A stretch of 64,000 nt of DNA from Prorocentrum cordatum (lineage: Eukaryota > Sar > Dinophyceae > Prorocentrales > Prorocentraceae): contig CAUYUJ010014760.1 of assembly GCA_963575745.1 (NCBI GenBank), positions 1,064,077 through 1,128,076 of the forward strand, given 5' to 3'. The translations under genes and the position numbers were made by a program. Below are positions 41,421-58,809 of the stretch, piece after piece. The notes beneath the pieces are model-generated. The model searched no databases, had not been told where the DNA came from, and was given only the letters and a program-made list of their open reading frames with translations. How positions within the stretch are numbered: position 1 is the stretch's first letter; each line of letters begins with the position of its first letter.

Positions 41421-41769
41421 TACTATACTGGTGTTATTACTCGGTGCCCCATCCTGGCGTTCATCTTGTTCCCCCCTTTCACCCACCCCCCGACGGCAGT
41501 GACCCATTAATGAGCTTGTCCAGGCCAGCAGCGGCGGTTCGCTTAACATTCCTTTATCTTTCCAACCTCATATTTCTCTTTTCTCCCCTTCTCCAGCTCG
41601 ACAGCCTGTCCTTGACATCCCCCCGCTTGCCAGCGCGCGACCGCGCGCGCGGGCAGCCATTTGTGCTCGAGAGTTCTCCGAACTCTCGCGAGCGCGGCGC
41701 CGCGCGGCGCCGCGCCCCCCCGCTCGCGGCGGCGGCCGCACCTCGAGGCCTTTTTCCGTCGACCCAGGA

Positions 41770-41880
41770 GGTGGAGGTAGGAAGGGAAGGATGTGGAGGA
41801 GGAGGAGGAAGAGGAAAAGTAGGAGGAAGAGGAGGAAGGAGGAAAACGAGGAGGAGGAGGAGGAGGACTAACAGAAAAGC
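41770..41880 (+). repeat. (GGA)n purine tract
   Basis: GGA/GAA mixture, preceded at 41640-41740 by GCGCGC-rich palindromes. Confidence 0.85.
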
Positions 41881-41912
41881 AATGGATCGAAAGGAGAAAC
41901 GCCTCGGGTTAT

Positions 41913-42500
41913 ATGCGTGGCTCGCGACCGCGGGAGCGAACTCCACGTGTCCTCCGCCACGGCCGTGTATCCGCGCGACATGCGCGCGCGTGGTCAGACC
42001 CGCTGGGCTGGCCAGTCCACGCCCAGCCTGGGCCCAGGTGGCCAGGAGAGCCAGCGCGGGCGCAGCCAGCCCCATGGCGGCGGAGCTTCGAGGAGGCTCT
42101 GCAGTTCAATTGGCCGCCTGGCCGCCCTTGGAGCGTTCATTGCCTGCCTCCTGCAGATGTCCCAGGGCCCTGGGCGCGCGGCTGGCCGGCCCCAGGGCCC
42201 ATCAGCGAAGAGCTCATCCAGCGCGCGTGGGCCGCCGGGTGCCCATTCTGAAGCAAGGGTGGCATTTCCTTGGGATCGACGGGGGTCGTGGGCCCATGCG
42301 TCGGCCAATCCCGCAACCCCCATGGGGGTTGCGGGATTGGCCGATCATGCGCCTGCGAGCGCTCGAGGTACACCACGTTCGCGTGGATCGAGGGGCACGC
42401 CGACCTCGACGCGCCGATCGTGCGGCCACGCCCGCAGCCGCGCGCCTGGGACGCGGCAGGCGTGTCCATCACTGCGTCAGGCAGTGGATGGACCAACTGG
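41913..42500 (+). pseudogene. Protein-like fragment interrupted by a palindrome
   Basis: Frame 41913-42251 ends with natural-looking sequence (GPISEELIQRAWAAG). After 42355 another frame reads YTTFAWIEGHADLDAPIV and AAGVSITASGSGWTNWG. Between them lies a 44-bp perfect palindrome. Two exons of one gene with a short intron would explain this, but frames and splice sites are not settled and no family is recognised. Confidence 0.3.
42301..42344. repeat. Perfect 44-bp palindrome
   Basis: TCGGCCAATCCCGCAACCCC then CATG then its exact complement. It is flanked by ATGCG on both sides (42296-42300 and 42346-42350), resembling a duplicated target. Confidence 0.9.
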
Positions 42501-42519
42501 GGAAGGAGATCAGAAACGG

Positions 42520-42775
42520 GAGGAGGAGGATCGAGGAGACGAGGGAGGAGGAAGAAAATGAGGAGGAGGAAAAGCTCGAGGAGGAGAGAAGGAAAAGTAG
42601 GAGGAGGAGCGGAATAAATGAGGAGGAAGAACGAGGGAGAAGGAAGAACATGAGGAGGAGGAAGAACATGAGGAGGAGGAAGAACATGAGGAGGAGGAAG
42701 AAAGTGAGGAGGAGGAAAAGTCAGGAGGAGAATCAGGATCAGCAGGAGGATCAGGAAGAGGGCGCACACGAGCAG
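42520..42775 (+). repeat. (GGA)n/(GAAGAACATGAG)n purine tract
   Basis: Includes four tandem copies of AGGAGGAAGAACATG-type 15-mers at about 42640-42700. Confidence 0.85.
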
Positions 42776-42928
42776 GATGCTAACTTTGAAATGTTCCCCC
42801 TCCTCCTTCTTCAGATTCGCCCCCTTCCCCGTCCTCCAAGTGGCCTCGGCCTTAATTCCTGGGCCCCCGCGGCTGCTGGTTCTGCTGCCGCTGCCGCTGC
42901 TCTTCCCCGATAGGCTCCTTCCGTCGAC

Positions 42929-48689
<5,761 letters not shown>

Positions 48690-51112
48690 AATGCAGTTTT
48701 TGGCGGGGAGGGGGGGGACGTCAGTGTGTGCTTGTTGGTTGAGTGTGCCAGTGCATGTTCGCGTATGCATGCGACGTTGACGTTATCTTGGTGGCGGCTG
48801 CGGCGTCGAGCATGATGCGTCGCAGAGCGAGGGGCAGGTGCGGCGGTTGGCATTCATGCTGGCTGATCGAGCATAGCCGCAGGATGATGATCGGCGTGAA
48901 GAGGAGGGAGCGCACACCATGAGATCAAGGAGCATAGCGATAAACAGCAGGATGATGATCAGTCGGAGGATGATCGAGCGGAAGAGCGTGGCGACGGATG
49001 GAGGCACGGAGGATCGAGGATGAGCAGGCAGAAGAGGAGGAGGAGAAGGAGCAGGAGGAGGAGGCGTGCGATTTCTCCTCTTGAGGCGCGCGTCTCCTCC
49101 TTTTCCTCTTATGATCCTCCTCCTTCTCTTCGTTCTCCTCATACCATCCTCCTCCCCCTCCTGTTCCTTCCCCTCCTCCTCCTGAGGCGCGCGTCTCCTC
49201 CTTCTCCTCCTGAGGCACGCGTCTCCGCGTTCTCCCCCTGGGGCGCGCGTCTCCCCCTCCTCCTCCTCCTCCTCCTCCCCCTCCGCCTTCTCCTCCTGAG
49301 AAGAGGAGGGGGATGGGGCATTCGATGAGGAGTGGGACGAAGATGAGACGGCGGCACGAGGAGAACGAAGGGGGGAGAAGAAGGAGGACGAACAGGAAGA
49401 GGAAGGATCCGAGGAGGATGAGGATGAGGGGGAGGAGGACGAGGAGGACGAAGGGGAGGATAAGGAAGAGATCGGGGGGGAGGGGGGGGGGGGGAAGACG
49501 TCCTGCCCGTTCTCCTCCTCCAACATTATCATCATCCCTCTCCATCTCTTCTCCTCATCCTCCCCATCCTCCTCCTCCTCCTCCTCCTCCTCCTCGTGCT
49601 CATCCTCATCCGCGAAGTCCCACGCCGCGCGTCTTGTTTCCCGCTGTCCGTGAGAGGGGAGGCGACGAGGTCATCTTCCTCGCCGTCCTCGTGGCTATTG
49701 ACGGCTGAGGGGGCTCGGCACGAGGAGATAGACGAAGGAAGAAGAGTGAGGAGGAATGGGGGACTGGGGTAGCTCGGAAAGAGCAGACAGCAAGTGTGGA
49801 GAGCGAGGTACGGTAACGGATAGAGAGGCAAGGATGGAGGGGATTCAGGATGGGAGCGACATCCCGTGGGAGGAAGCGGAGGAAGAGGAGGGAGAGGACG
49901 AGGAGGAGGAGACATGATAATACGATCGAGGAAGGAGGAGGCGGCGGAGTAGAAGGAGGATGAGGAGGAGGAGGAGGAGGAGGGAGGAGGGAGGAGGGAG
50001 GAGGAGGGAGGAGGGAGGAGGGAGGAGGGATGAGGAGGATACGAGGAGAAGGGGGAAGAAGGAGGAGGGGGGGGAAACCGAGGAGGAGGAGGATGAGGAA
50101 GAAGAAGAACTCAGAACGCTCGAGCGTTCTGATTGTGCGAGCCTCGGCCCTGGCAGACGGATGGGCTCGAGGCGCTCGTCCCCGAGAAAGGTACTCGGGT
50201 TTGGGGTCACAATGGATCAGGTCCTCGTCGTTGTGTATGGGGTCCTTAACTGGTGGTCCACCGACTTCCTCCTCCTCCAACTCGTCCTCCTCCTCCTCCT
50301 CGTTTCCCCCCTCCCCTCCTCTAGAGGGGCACCTCCTCCTCCCCCTCCTCCTCTTCCTCCTCCTCCCCCTCCTCTCCTCGTTTCCCTCCTCCCCTCCTCT
50401 AGAGGGACACCTCCTCCTCCCCCTCCTCCTCTTCCTCCTCCTCCCCCTCCTCTAGCGCAGGGGGGAGGGATCAGAGGATCAAGTACCCATTCTCCGCCGA
50501 CCCCCCTGCCCTCGAACTTCCATGCGACCGTGGACGTCGAGGCTCGAAGGGCACGCGCGCGGTGGAGATCTTGACCCAAAGATTCGCAGCAGGCGATTGG
50601 GCATGGGGTGCGATTTGCAGCGCAGCATGCGATGTGCAACGTGCGATTTGCAGCAAGCGAGTTGCAGCAGGCCGCGTGTGTTACAGCTGGGGATGATAAG
50701 GCGGGTATCGAGGAGGAGAGGAATGAGATGGGAGGGCGGAGACGTAAGGAGGCCACATATAGGAGGAGGTTAACGGTGGAAGGAGGAGGAATGGTGGAAG
50801 GAGAAATGAACGGTGAAACAAGGATGAGACGAGGAGGGAAACGATGAGGAACGAGATTATTAAGGTAACAAGTGGAACGGTGAGCAGGTGAAGCAGGAAG
50901 GAGTGGGAGAAGGAGAAGAGAGGGTATCCCCCACGCCCCCCTGCCCGCGCCCAGGTGTCGCCAACATGTCAAACGGAGGCGCGGCGGCTTACTGTTTCAC
51001 ACCTCTACCGCTGCACCGTTGAGCCCGTCGCCCCCCCCATGGGGGGGCAGACGGGTGGTGCAGCCCCCGCCATGCAACCGCCATGCGGTATGCTGGCGGC
51101 TATATGATGGGG
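48690..51112. other. Repeat-rich spacer between genes A and B
   Basis: Alternating purine and pyrimidine tracts: mixed 49020-49310, TCC 49510-49605, GGA 49960-50100, TCC 50260-50455 with a duplicated TCTAGAGGGGCACCTCCTCC block, and GAGGA 50700-50850. CGCGCGTCTCC repeats occur at 49088-49255. GATTTGCAGCAAGCGA is shared with 52080. No gene is supported. Confidence 0.5.
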
Positions 51113-52017
51113 CCCATGGTTCCATCGTATAGATATATCATGGTTCCGTCATGGTTCCGTCATGGTTCCATCGTGGTTCCATCGTGGTTCCGTCATGGTT
51201 CCATCATGGTTCCGTCGTGGTTCCGTCATGGTTCTATCATGGTTCTATCATGGTTCCGTCATGGTTCTATATCATGGTTCTATATCCTGGTTCTATATCA
51301 TGGTTCTATCATGGTTCTATCATGGTTCCGTCATGTTTCTATATCATGGTTCTATATCATGGTTCCGTCATGGTTCCGTCATGGTTCCGTCATGGTTCTA
51401 TATCATGGTTCTATATCCTGGTTCTATATCATGGTTCTATCATGGTTCCGTCATGGTTCCGTCATGCTTCTATATCATGGTTCCATATCACGGTTCTATA
51501 TCACGGTTCTGTCATGGTTCCGTCATGGTTCTATCATGGTTCTATATCATGGTTCTATATCATGGTTCTATATCGTGGTTCTATATCCTGGTTCCGTCAT
51601 GGTTCTATCATGGTTCTATCATGGTTCCGTCATGGTTCTATATCGTGGTTCCATATCATGGTTTTATATCATGGTTCCGCCATGGTTCTATCATGGTTCC
51701 GTCATGGTTCCATATCGCGGTTCTATATCATGGTTCTATATCCTGGTTCCGTCATGGTTCTATCATGGTTCCGTCATGGTTCCGTCATGGTTCCGTCATG
51801 GTTCTATCATGGTTCTATATCCTGGTTCTATATCATGGTTCTATATCCTGGTTCCGTCATGGTTCCGTCATGGTTCTATCATGGTTCCATCATGGTTCCG
51901 TCATGGTTCCGTCATGGTTCTATCATGGTTCTATCATGGTTCCGTCATGGTTCTATATCCTGGTTCTGTCATGGTTCAGCGATGGTTATATCATGGTTCC
52001 GCCATGGTTCTTTCATA
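51113..52017 (+). repeat. 11/13-bp satellite (ATGGTTCYRTC)
   Basis: About 75-80 tandem units of ATGGTTCCGTC or ATGGTTCTATC (11 bp) mixed with ATGGTTCTATATC (13 bp). All three plus frames stay open because no unit contains a stop in any frame, which yields repetitive His/Gly/Ser/Met/Val/Pro/Trp/Phe frames that are not genes. Confidence 0.95.
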
Positions 52018-52093
52018 GCATATAGCGCGGGCAGGGGGTGCATGTGGGTGCGCTGTGCCACTTGGCATGTGCGCGCCTTCGATTTGCAGCAAG

Positions 52094-52400
52094 CGATCGC
52101 GCGTATATTATATATATATATGCGCCAAAAAAAAAGCCCGCCCCCCTCCCCCTCCTCTGCCCCGCCCTCGCCCCCCGTGTCCCATCCGGCCACGCTGCCC
52201 CCCCTTCCTTGCTGTCCCCTTCCCTTGCCGTGCCCCCCCCCTTGATTGTGCAGGGAAAGGGTATACATGCAGGTTAGTGTACATGGGTGCGCATCGTCTA
52301 GTGTTCGCATGCGTTCGAGTCGCCACGTTCTGATATTATATATGTGTGTGCGATCTTGTATATATATATATGTGTATATATATATATATATATGCGGGCA
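52094..52400. repeat. TA-rich microsatellites upstream of gene B
   Basis: TATTATATATATATATGCG at about 52100 and a longer (TA)n/(TG)n run at 52335-52393, ending 17 bases before the gene B ATG. Promoter function is not implied. Confidence 0.7.
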
Positions 52401-52409
52401 GGGCAGGCC

Positions 52410-54469
52410 ATGCCGCCGAAGGGCAGCAGGAACCAGAAGCGCGCCAACAGCAGGCAGTCAGAATACTCGTGTGGGAAAGCGAAACGTGGCGAAGCAGAGA
52501 AAGCGAAGAGGACCGAAAATAAAGAGCACGAGAACACGCTCGCCCGTCTGAGGCGTGAGGGAGGGTTGGCACCAGCGCTTCTGGCGTTTTTGCTCAGAAC
52601 GACAAGGATGAGGAAGGGGCGGTAGGACGAGGAGGAGGAGTGGGGGGATGAGGAGGGTAGGGGGAGGAGGAGGAGGAGGAGGGGGAGGAGGAGGAGGAGG
52701 GAGCGAAGAGGATGATGAAGGAATGATGAGGAACAAACGCTATGGCAGGCGATATCGCGTGATCACACATGGGCAGGGGAGGGGCCAACTGCAGAAAGAC
52801 AAGCCGCACCTCTGGGAGCAATACAAGAAAGCCAGGAAGACCACCAAAAAGGAGTGGCTCCAGATCTGGCAGCAGGACGGCCATTTCGAGAGAATTGAAA
52901 GCAGCAAGCTTGAGGAGAAAGAAAGAGTTCATCAGGGCGACACCTTGGGCTCCTGGTTCAACGGCCTTCTGAAACCTGTTTCTTAAACCTGGTTCTTAAA
53001 CCTGTTTCCGTGTTAAAACCTCGATGTGCATACCTATCCATATGTGTGCCTAAGGGCTGGTGTTGAGGCCCTCTCCCCTTCCGTATGTGGCGGCCCAGGT
53101 TCACATACGACGAGCTGCTGGCCGCCCAGAAGTGGACGGTTGAGAACAGCGAGACGCCGTACGGACAACGGCGCGCATGCGGGCATGAATGAAGATATAA
53201 GGGAGAGACGAGGATTAGGATGACGAGGATGAGGGTGAGGATACGAGTGAGGATGAGGATAAGGATCGATGGGGAGGAGGAGGAACGGGAGGATAAGTAG
53301 GAGGAGGACGAGGAGGATGAATAGGAGGAGGGGGAGAAGGACGAGGAGAGGGAGGAGGAGGAGGAGGAGAGAGAGGAGGAGCAGAAGCAGGAACAGGAGG
53401 AGGAGGAGGAGGAGTCAGGACGAGGGGGGACCCCGAGAGTGTCAGCCCCTCGCCCTCCACAGGGCCATGGCCAGAGCCGACGCGATCAAGCACTACTGCC
53501 AGCGGGTCAAAGGCTTCACGAAGGCCGACCAGGGAGAGGGAGGAGGAAGAACATGAGAACGATGATGGGTGAGGATGGTGATGATAAGGATGAGGATGAT
53601 GATGACCATGAGGAGGAGGAGGAGGAGGAGGAGGAGGAGGAGGAGGAGGAGGCGGATCATAAGCATACTTGAAGAATGTGAAGAGAAGGGCCATGCAGAG
53701 GATGCGGAAGTGCGGAATGATGATTATAATGATGAGGGGGATGAGGAAGACTATACGAGGAGATTGGGGAGGAACCTGAGGTGGGCCATGAATAATGACC
53801 CCCCCCCCCTCGCCTGCGGAGGTGCACGAGCAGCACAGGGAGATCCTTTACAAGCAGATCGACTACAAAGATCTGCAGCGGAAGGCACGGGACGCCATGC
53901 CGCCCACTTTTCTTAAGCAACCCTCGTGCCCCACCGCCTCATCCCCCTCCACCTCATCCTCCTCCTCCTCCTCCTCGTCCTACTCATCGTTCGTTCTTCG
54001 GCACGCTCCCCCTCCTCCTCGTCCTCGTCCTAATCCTCATCCTCCTCCTCCTCCTCCTCCCCCTCCTCCTCCTCCTCCTCCCCCATCTTATCCTCCTCCT
54101 CCTCATCCTCCCCCTCCTCCTCCCTCGCCTTCCGTCATTCCGTCTGCTGTCTTCCGTCCACCCGCCCTCCCTCCTGCTCATTTCCTCGCCCGCGAGGGAC
54201 ACATTCAGAAGGTGAGCACCTTGCTGAAGAGCGACGCCAAGGAGATCCCTGAGGAACACCGCCAGGGAAAGGCCAACGTGGCGAAGGATGGCGAGGGAGG
54301 GAGGTGCAAGATGCACGAACGCATGCGAAGAAGGTGATAATAGGGATGAGGAGGAGGATGGGGAGAAAGAGGAGGAGAGGAGGAGTAGGATGAGGAGGAG
54401 GAGTAGGATGAGGAGGATGATGAGGATGAGGAGGAGGAGAGGATGAGGATGAGGATGAGGATGAGGATG

Positions 54470-54504
<35 letters not shown>

Positions 54505-56294
54505 AATGATGGTGATGATGGTGGTGATGATCATGATGAGGAGGAGGATGCGGCAACTGATAAGGAGGAGGATGCTAGGGAGAACGGTGAGGATGGAGAG
54601 GACGCGGACGAGAATCATGTTGTTGACAAGCATTTGCGGAAGCAATGAGCTCGAGCCTGCCCTGCCGTGGGGGCCGTCTGGCGGACGGTGGTGATCAGCT
54701 AGACTTGATGAGAGTTAGGGGATCGGCGTCGAGGAGGAGGCATGGAGGAGGACGGAGGAGGGGGATAAAGAGGCGGAGGGAAGGGGAGACGGAAGGAGGA
54801 GGCGCGGAGCCAGCGCGGATGGGCCAGGACGAAGACGACTACTCCTACTACTCGTCGTACTCGAGCAACGAAGGCTCGGATGAGGACGGCAATGCATCTT
54901 CGCTCTCTTGCTCTCGTGTTTCTTGTTGCTATGTTGCCGTCCTACTTGTTTTTTTCCAGATTGTCTACGTGGTTTCCCCGCCACTGTCCACACCTTCATT
55001 GTCACGCCATCGATGTTTGCCCCTGGAGTCATCAATCCTATCCCGTGCGCCGGTCTCGTCCCTCGCCCCCCTCTCCCCCTCCCTCGTGACGGGGTTGCGC
55101 CAGGGCACTCCTGGCGCGAGCTCGGCGACGCACCGCGTCTCGGCCGAGATGGCGCAGCTCCTCGGGGACGCGTCGGCCTACAGGGTCCACTTGTCTGACC
55201 TACAGGTGGCTCAGGGTTTCGGGATTGCTTGCTCTTTCGGGGGCGTGCGCTGAAGCGACTTGCATGGTGGAATGGAGGGGAGGGTGAGCGATGGAGGGAA
55301 GGGATGGATGGACGGGTGGAGGGATGGAGGGAGGGAGGGGTGTAAGGAGGGAGGGAGGGAGAGAGGGAGGGAGAGGGCAGCATGATCATCCTCACTCGCA
55401 TTTTTGAAGGGGGGTCGGAGGTGGGCAAAAATGCGCGGCTGGCCCCCTTCAAGAAGCAGGTGACGGAGACGCTCGCCGACCTGGACGCGGCGGCTTCGGA
55501 CATCACCAAGCATATTCAGGGGAAGTCCTCTTGCTTGTTGGAGGGTGAAGTTCAGTTGGAGGATGTGGAGTCGGAGTAGGAGTAGGATCAGGGTGAGGGG
55601 GCGTTGGATGATGCCGAGGATGATGAGCAGCAGGAGGAAGAGAGACCGTAACCAGACAAAAACACGATGACGAGAAGGGTGAGGGGAATGAGGTGAAGGA
55701 GGAGATGGACCAGGAATAATATCACGACAGGAGAAGGAAGATGGTGAGGAGGAGGCGGAGGGGGGGAGGAAGAGGAAGAGAAGGATGAGGAGGAGGAGGA
55801 AGAGGAGGCAAGAGGCGCTGTGAGGATGCCACAGCGTCCTGTGTGGATGTCGCAGCGTCGTCAGCGTCGCGGGCGCTGTCGTGGGGACGCAGGTCAGATG
55901 ACGTGGACCAGGCCAAGGAGGCCATCGCTAAGGCCGATGCTCCCAACATGTTTCGAACCCCTTCCCCCGACCATCCCGAGAGTACCTGCTCGGGCCATGA
56001 CCGAGGAGGTGAGGATGGAGGGGATGATGAGGGAAGATGAGGAGGAGGGGAAGGGCGAGGGGGAGGATGAGGAAGAGGATTAGGAGGAAGAGGGATGTTG
56101 AGGATGAGGGCGATGATGAGTAGGAAGAGGAGAGGAGGAGGAAGAGGAGGAGGAGGAGGAGGAGAAGCGTGACGAGAGGGGGAGCGAGACGGATGCAGAA
56201 GATGGAGATGTACCCTGAGGCCGCTGCGCTGTGGAGTTCGCTCGCTCCTTTGGCCGAGACGTACGCCAAGGCGGCAGCTGCCATCAACCAGTGA
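52410..56294 (+). CDS. Gene B: multi-exon gene of unknown function
   Basis: Starts ATG 52410 with a Lys/Arg-rich exon (MPPKGSRNQKRANSRQ) to about 52552, donor GCGTGAG. Further exons: about 52735-52985 (LWEQYKKARKTTKKEWLQIW), 53099-53175 (FTYDELLAAQKWTVENSE), 53463-53533 (ADAIKHYCQRVKGFTKA), 53822-53925 (EQHREILYKQIDYKDLQRKA), 54209-54303 (donor GTGCAAG), 55104-55205 (donor GTGGCT), 55421-55519 (KKQVTETLADLDAAASDI), about 55815-55960, and 56199-56294 ending AAAAINQ then TGA. Exons are mostly helical and charged; no domain is recognised. Introns are GGA, GAT or TCC tracts. Some junction phases are unverified. It sits inside the large element, between the satellite and the transposase. Confidence 0.5.
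53240..53425 (+). repeat. (GGA)n intronic tract, gene B
   Basis: Purine triplets between two exons. Confidence 0.85.
53930..54130 (+). repeat. (TCC)n intronic tract, gene B
   Basis: Pyrimidine triplets upstream of the exon at 54209. Confidence 0.9.
54340..54560 (+). repeat. (GAG)n/(GAT)n intronic tract, gene B
   Basis: GGATGAGGAT repeats passing into GATGATGAT. Confidence 0.9.
55265..55378 (+). repeat. GGAGGGATGG purine tract, gene B intron
   Basis: GGAGGGAGGG and ATGGATGG words following the GT donor at 55206. Confidence 0.8.
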
Positions 56295-56329
56295 GGTACT
56301 GGTGACAGCCCTCCTGCGTAGGAGGATCA

Positions 56330-56680
56330 GGAGGAGGAGGAGGAGAGGAAGAGGAAGAGGAGGAGGAGGACGAGGGGGAGGAGGAGGGGGGGGGAGGAGA
56401 AGGAGGCGGAGGATGAGGATCGAGGAGGAGGATGAGGACGAGGAGGAGGATAGCCCCTGACCGAATGATACGAGGCTCGCCGCGGCCAGAAGCGCGGCGC
56501 TTGCACCCAAGACCCCCTGGACCCAAGAGCACGGATGCTCGAGGGGGAGAGGGGAAGGAGGAGGAGGAGGAGGTGGAGGATGAGGAGGACGACGAGGGGG
56601 AGGGGGAGGAGGAGGAGGAGGAGGATGAGGAGGAGCAAGAGGAGGAGGAGGAGGAGGAGGAGGAGGAGGCGGCCAGGGAG
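56330..56680 (+). repeat. (GGA)n tracts downstream of gene B
   Basis: Two GGA runs (56330-56450 and 56560-56680) separated by a non-repetitive 110 bp. Confidence 0.9.
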
Positions 56681-56876
56681 GGAAGGCATCCATTGAGTTC
56701 TTTTGACGCTGGTGCTCCGCGGGCGCACGCGACGGGCGCGACAGCTCTGCTGTCCGAGACGTGCTCGCTAGCGATCAGCAAAAATTTGACGGGTCATCGC
56801 CCTCGCGTCTCAAGCGTTCTGGTTCTTCTGACGTCTCAGGTTAGCTCTCCATCGAGGGCTGCGAGGCCCGTAAAAC

Positions 56877-57100
56877 CAACGACAACACCAACAACAACAA
56901 CAACAACACCAACAACAACAACAACAACAACCACAACCACAACCACAACCACAACAACAACAACAACAACAACAGCACCAACAGCAACAACAACAACAAC
57001 AACATCAACACCACCAACAACACCAACAACACCAACAACCACCACCACCACAACAACAACAACAACAACACCAACAACAACACCAACAACAACCACATTA
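56877..57100 (+). repeat. (ACA)n/(ACC)n microsatellite
   Basis: AACAACAACACCAACAAC with ACC interruptions, reading as poly-Thr, poly-Asn or poly-Gln in three frames. It precedes the transposase region. Confidence 0.95.
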
Positions 57101-57406
57101 GAGCCCTACGATCTCAAGGATGCATCGGCAACGGCATCATCAGAAACAACATCAGAAGGGTAACAACACGAACCATGCTTCCAAACTAGGTTCGTCTGGC
57201 AACCCAGCGCATGTCTTGATGTCGTAGACTCTATCGGGATGTATGTGTCTGTAGCGGTTTTGTTTCGAGGTTGCTGCGATTTCCGTTGTTCCGAGATTTG
57301 CTCCGAGGTGGTTCACAGACCAATAGTTGTCCGTAGCTGTTTTGATTCGAGATTTCGGGCTTCCCTCGCATATCCATCTTTCCGCTGGATCCCGCCTTCC
57401 ACTTCG

Positions 57407-57829
57407 ATGGCGTCGAGGGCTGCTGGAACGAGGTTGCTCGTGGGCTCTGCTCTCCGCCACCAGGGTGCGTCGGTGGTCGATGAGGCGGCTGAGGCGTTCG
57501 ATGGCACTGGCCTGCGGACGTGGATATTGGAGGCCTATAAGCGTGGCGAGCTCAGTGCCACTGCCGTGTGTTCCCTTGCGTTCCATGCCACGCGAGCTGG
57601 TGCGCGCGGTGTTTGTGATTTAGCCCTGGACCCATCGTCTACACACCAGGCTGAACACGTGAGGACCGCGATTGGAGTTCGTGCTGGCGCTTCCTTTTAC
57701 TGGACCCAAGTTCCCATGTGGGACGAGGCTACGAATTCAAGGGAGCTCGTGCCGTTTCCGATGAACTTGCCGCACGAACAGTTTTCGAGAGCGTTTTCTG
57801 ATTCCCCAGCTGACTGGGATCCGAGTTAA
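57407..57829 (+). CDS. First transposase-region ORF (140 aa)
   Basis: ATG at 57407 (MASRAAGTRLLVGSALRHQG) to TAA at 57827-57829. Balanced composition, with helical segments (VVDEAAEAFDG, LRTWILEAYKRGELSA). It is probably the N-terminal exon of the transposase or a separate small protein. No known domain. Confidence 0.5.
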   Translation: MASRAAGTRLLVGSALRHQGASVVDEAAEAFDGTGLRTWILEAYKRGELSATAVCSLAFHATRAGARGVCDLALDPSSTHQAEHVRTAIGVRAGASFYWTQVPMWDEATNSRELVPFPMNLPHEQFSRAFSDSPADWDPS

Positions 57830-58167
57830 GGGTGCCATCATGCACGTTGGTGCGCGTGCGCGTGCGCGCGGCACAGAGGGAGGAGGGAAAAGGGGGGGGA
57901 GATGCGGGGAGGAACCACACGCACTCACATCAACGCGCAGTTTGGCCCCCTATGCATCAATGTTGATCCTGATATGCTGTCGCCGACCTTTGCTGACCAC
58001 GAGCTGGTTCAGCGCTGCCCAGGTCGTGCTGCGCCTGTTGGGTATTTCTCTGACGGCGTGCCACACGCGCGCAAAGATTCATTTTTTGCACATTACTTTA
58101 CGAATCTCCTCACTGGGAAGAGGCACAACAGGGAAACAAACATGAATATGTGTGCATGTGTCTTGGG

Positions 58168-58240
58168 GCCCTGTTCCTGTGACGGGAACAGGGCGCCAGG
58201 ACGCATGAATCCTGGGGCCCTGTTCCTGTCGCACACCCTG
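58168..58240. repeat. GGGCCCTGTTCCTG hairpin and direct repeat
   Basis: GGGGCCCTGTTCCTGT occurs twice (58164 and 58211), and the complement GGGAACAGGGCGCC lies between, giving a stable stem. Confidence 0.75.
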
Positions 58241-58809
58241 GTGTAGTCCGGGAAGCCATCGGCCGAACTGTCTCGGAGTTGGGCGCTGGCACGTGGTTTC
58301 GACCATCCTGCGCCCGACCCGAGCAACATCGGCGGAGTGGCGTGCTCCCGCGCGCTAGTACGCCCAGGCTGAGGCACAGGGACCAGGGCTCCTATAGAGG
58401 GGAGGGGGGGCAGGATCCAGGAGAGGGATGAGGGGATGATGGGATGATGGGGATGATAGGGGGTTGAGGGGGTGATGGGGGTTTTGTATATTGTTTGTCT
58501 CCCACGGTGGGCCTGCAGGTATCTGATAGCAGCCCTCAGGAAGTCTGACGTTTGCAAGTGCGGTTGTCGTGGGTATTGCACCTTTGGGACATTGCTTCGC
58601 GTTATCGCTTGGTCGTTTAATATTCTCGGCGATGGGCGCCATCCGTTGTCCAACCATCTCGGTGAACCTTTCACGGATGCTGCCCGCGTTGCTAGGGCTG
58701 GTCAGCCCCTCGCATCTGGTTGGATTGGGGCCCTCACTGAACTGAGGGCCGACTTGCTGGAGATCGTCAGCGCGCTTGGATTTTAAACCTGGTCCAACGT
58801 CGAGAACCC

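Noticed and set aside
51083-52245. Three overlapping 290-360 residue ORFs rich in HGS, MVPSWF and SWFY
   Set aside because: They are the three frames of the 11/13-bp satellite.
52335-52400. TATATA tract upstream of gene B as a TATA promoter
   Set aside because: It is a long dinucleotide microsatellite; dinoflagellate promoters generally lack TATA boxes.
56836-57098. Poly-Val and poly-Leu membrane-like ORFs on the minus strand
   Set aside because: Antisense of the ACA/ACC microsatellite.
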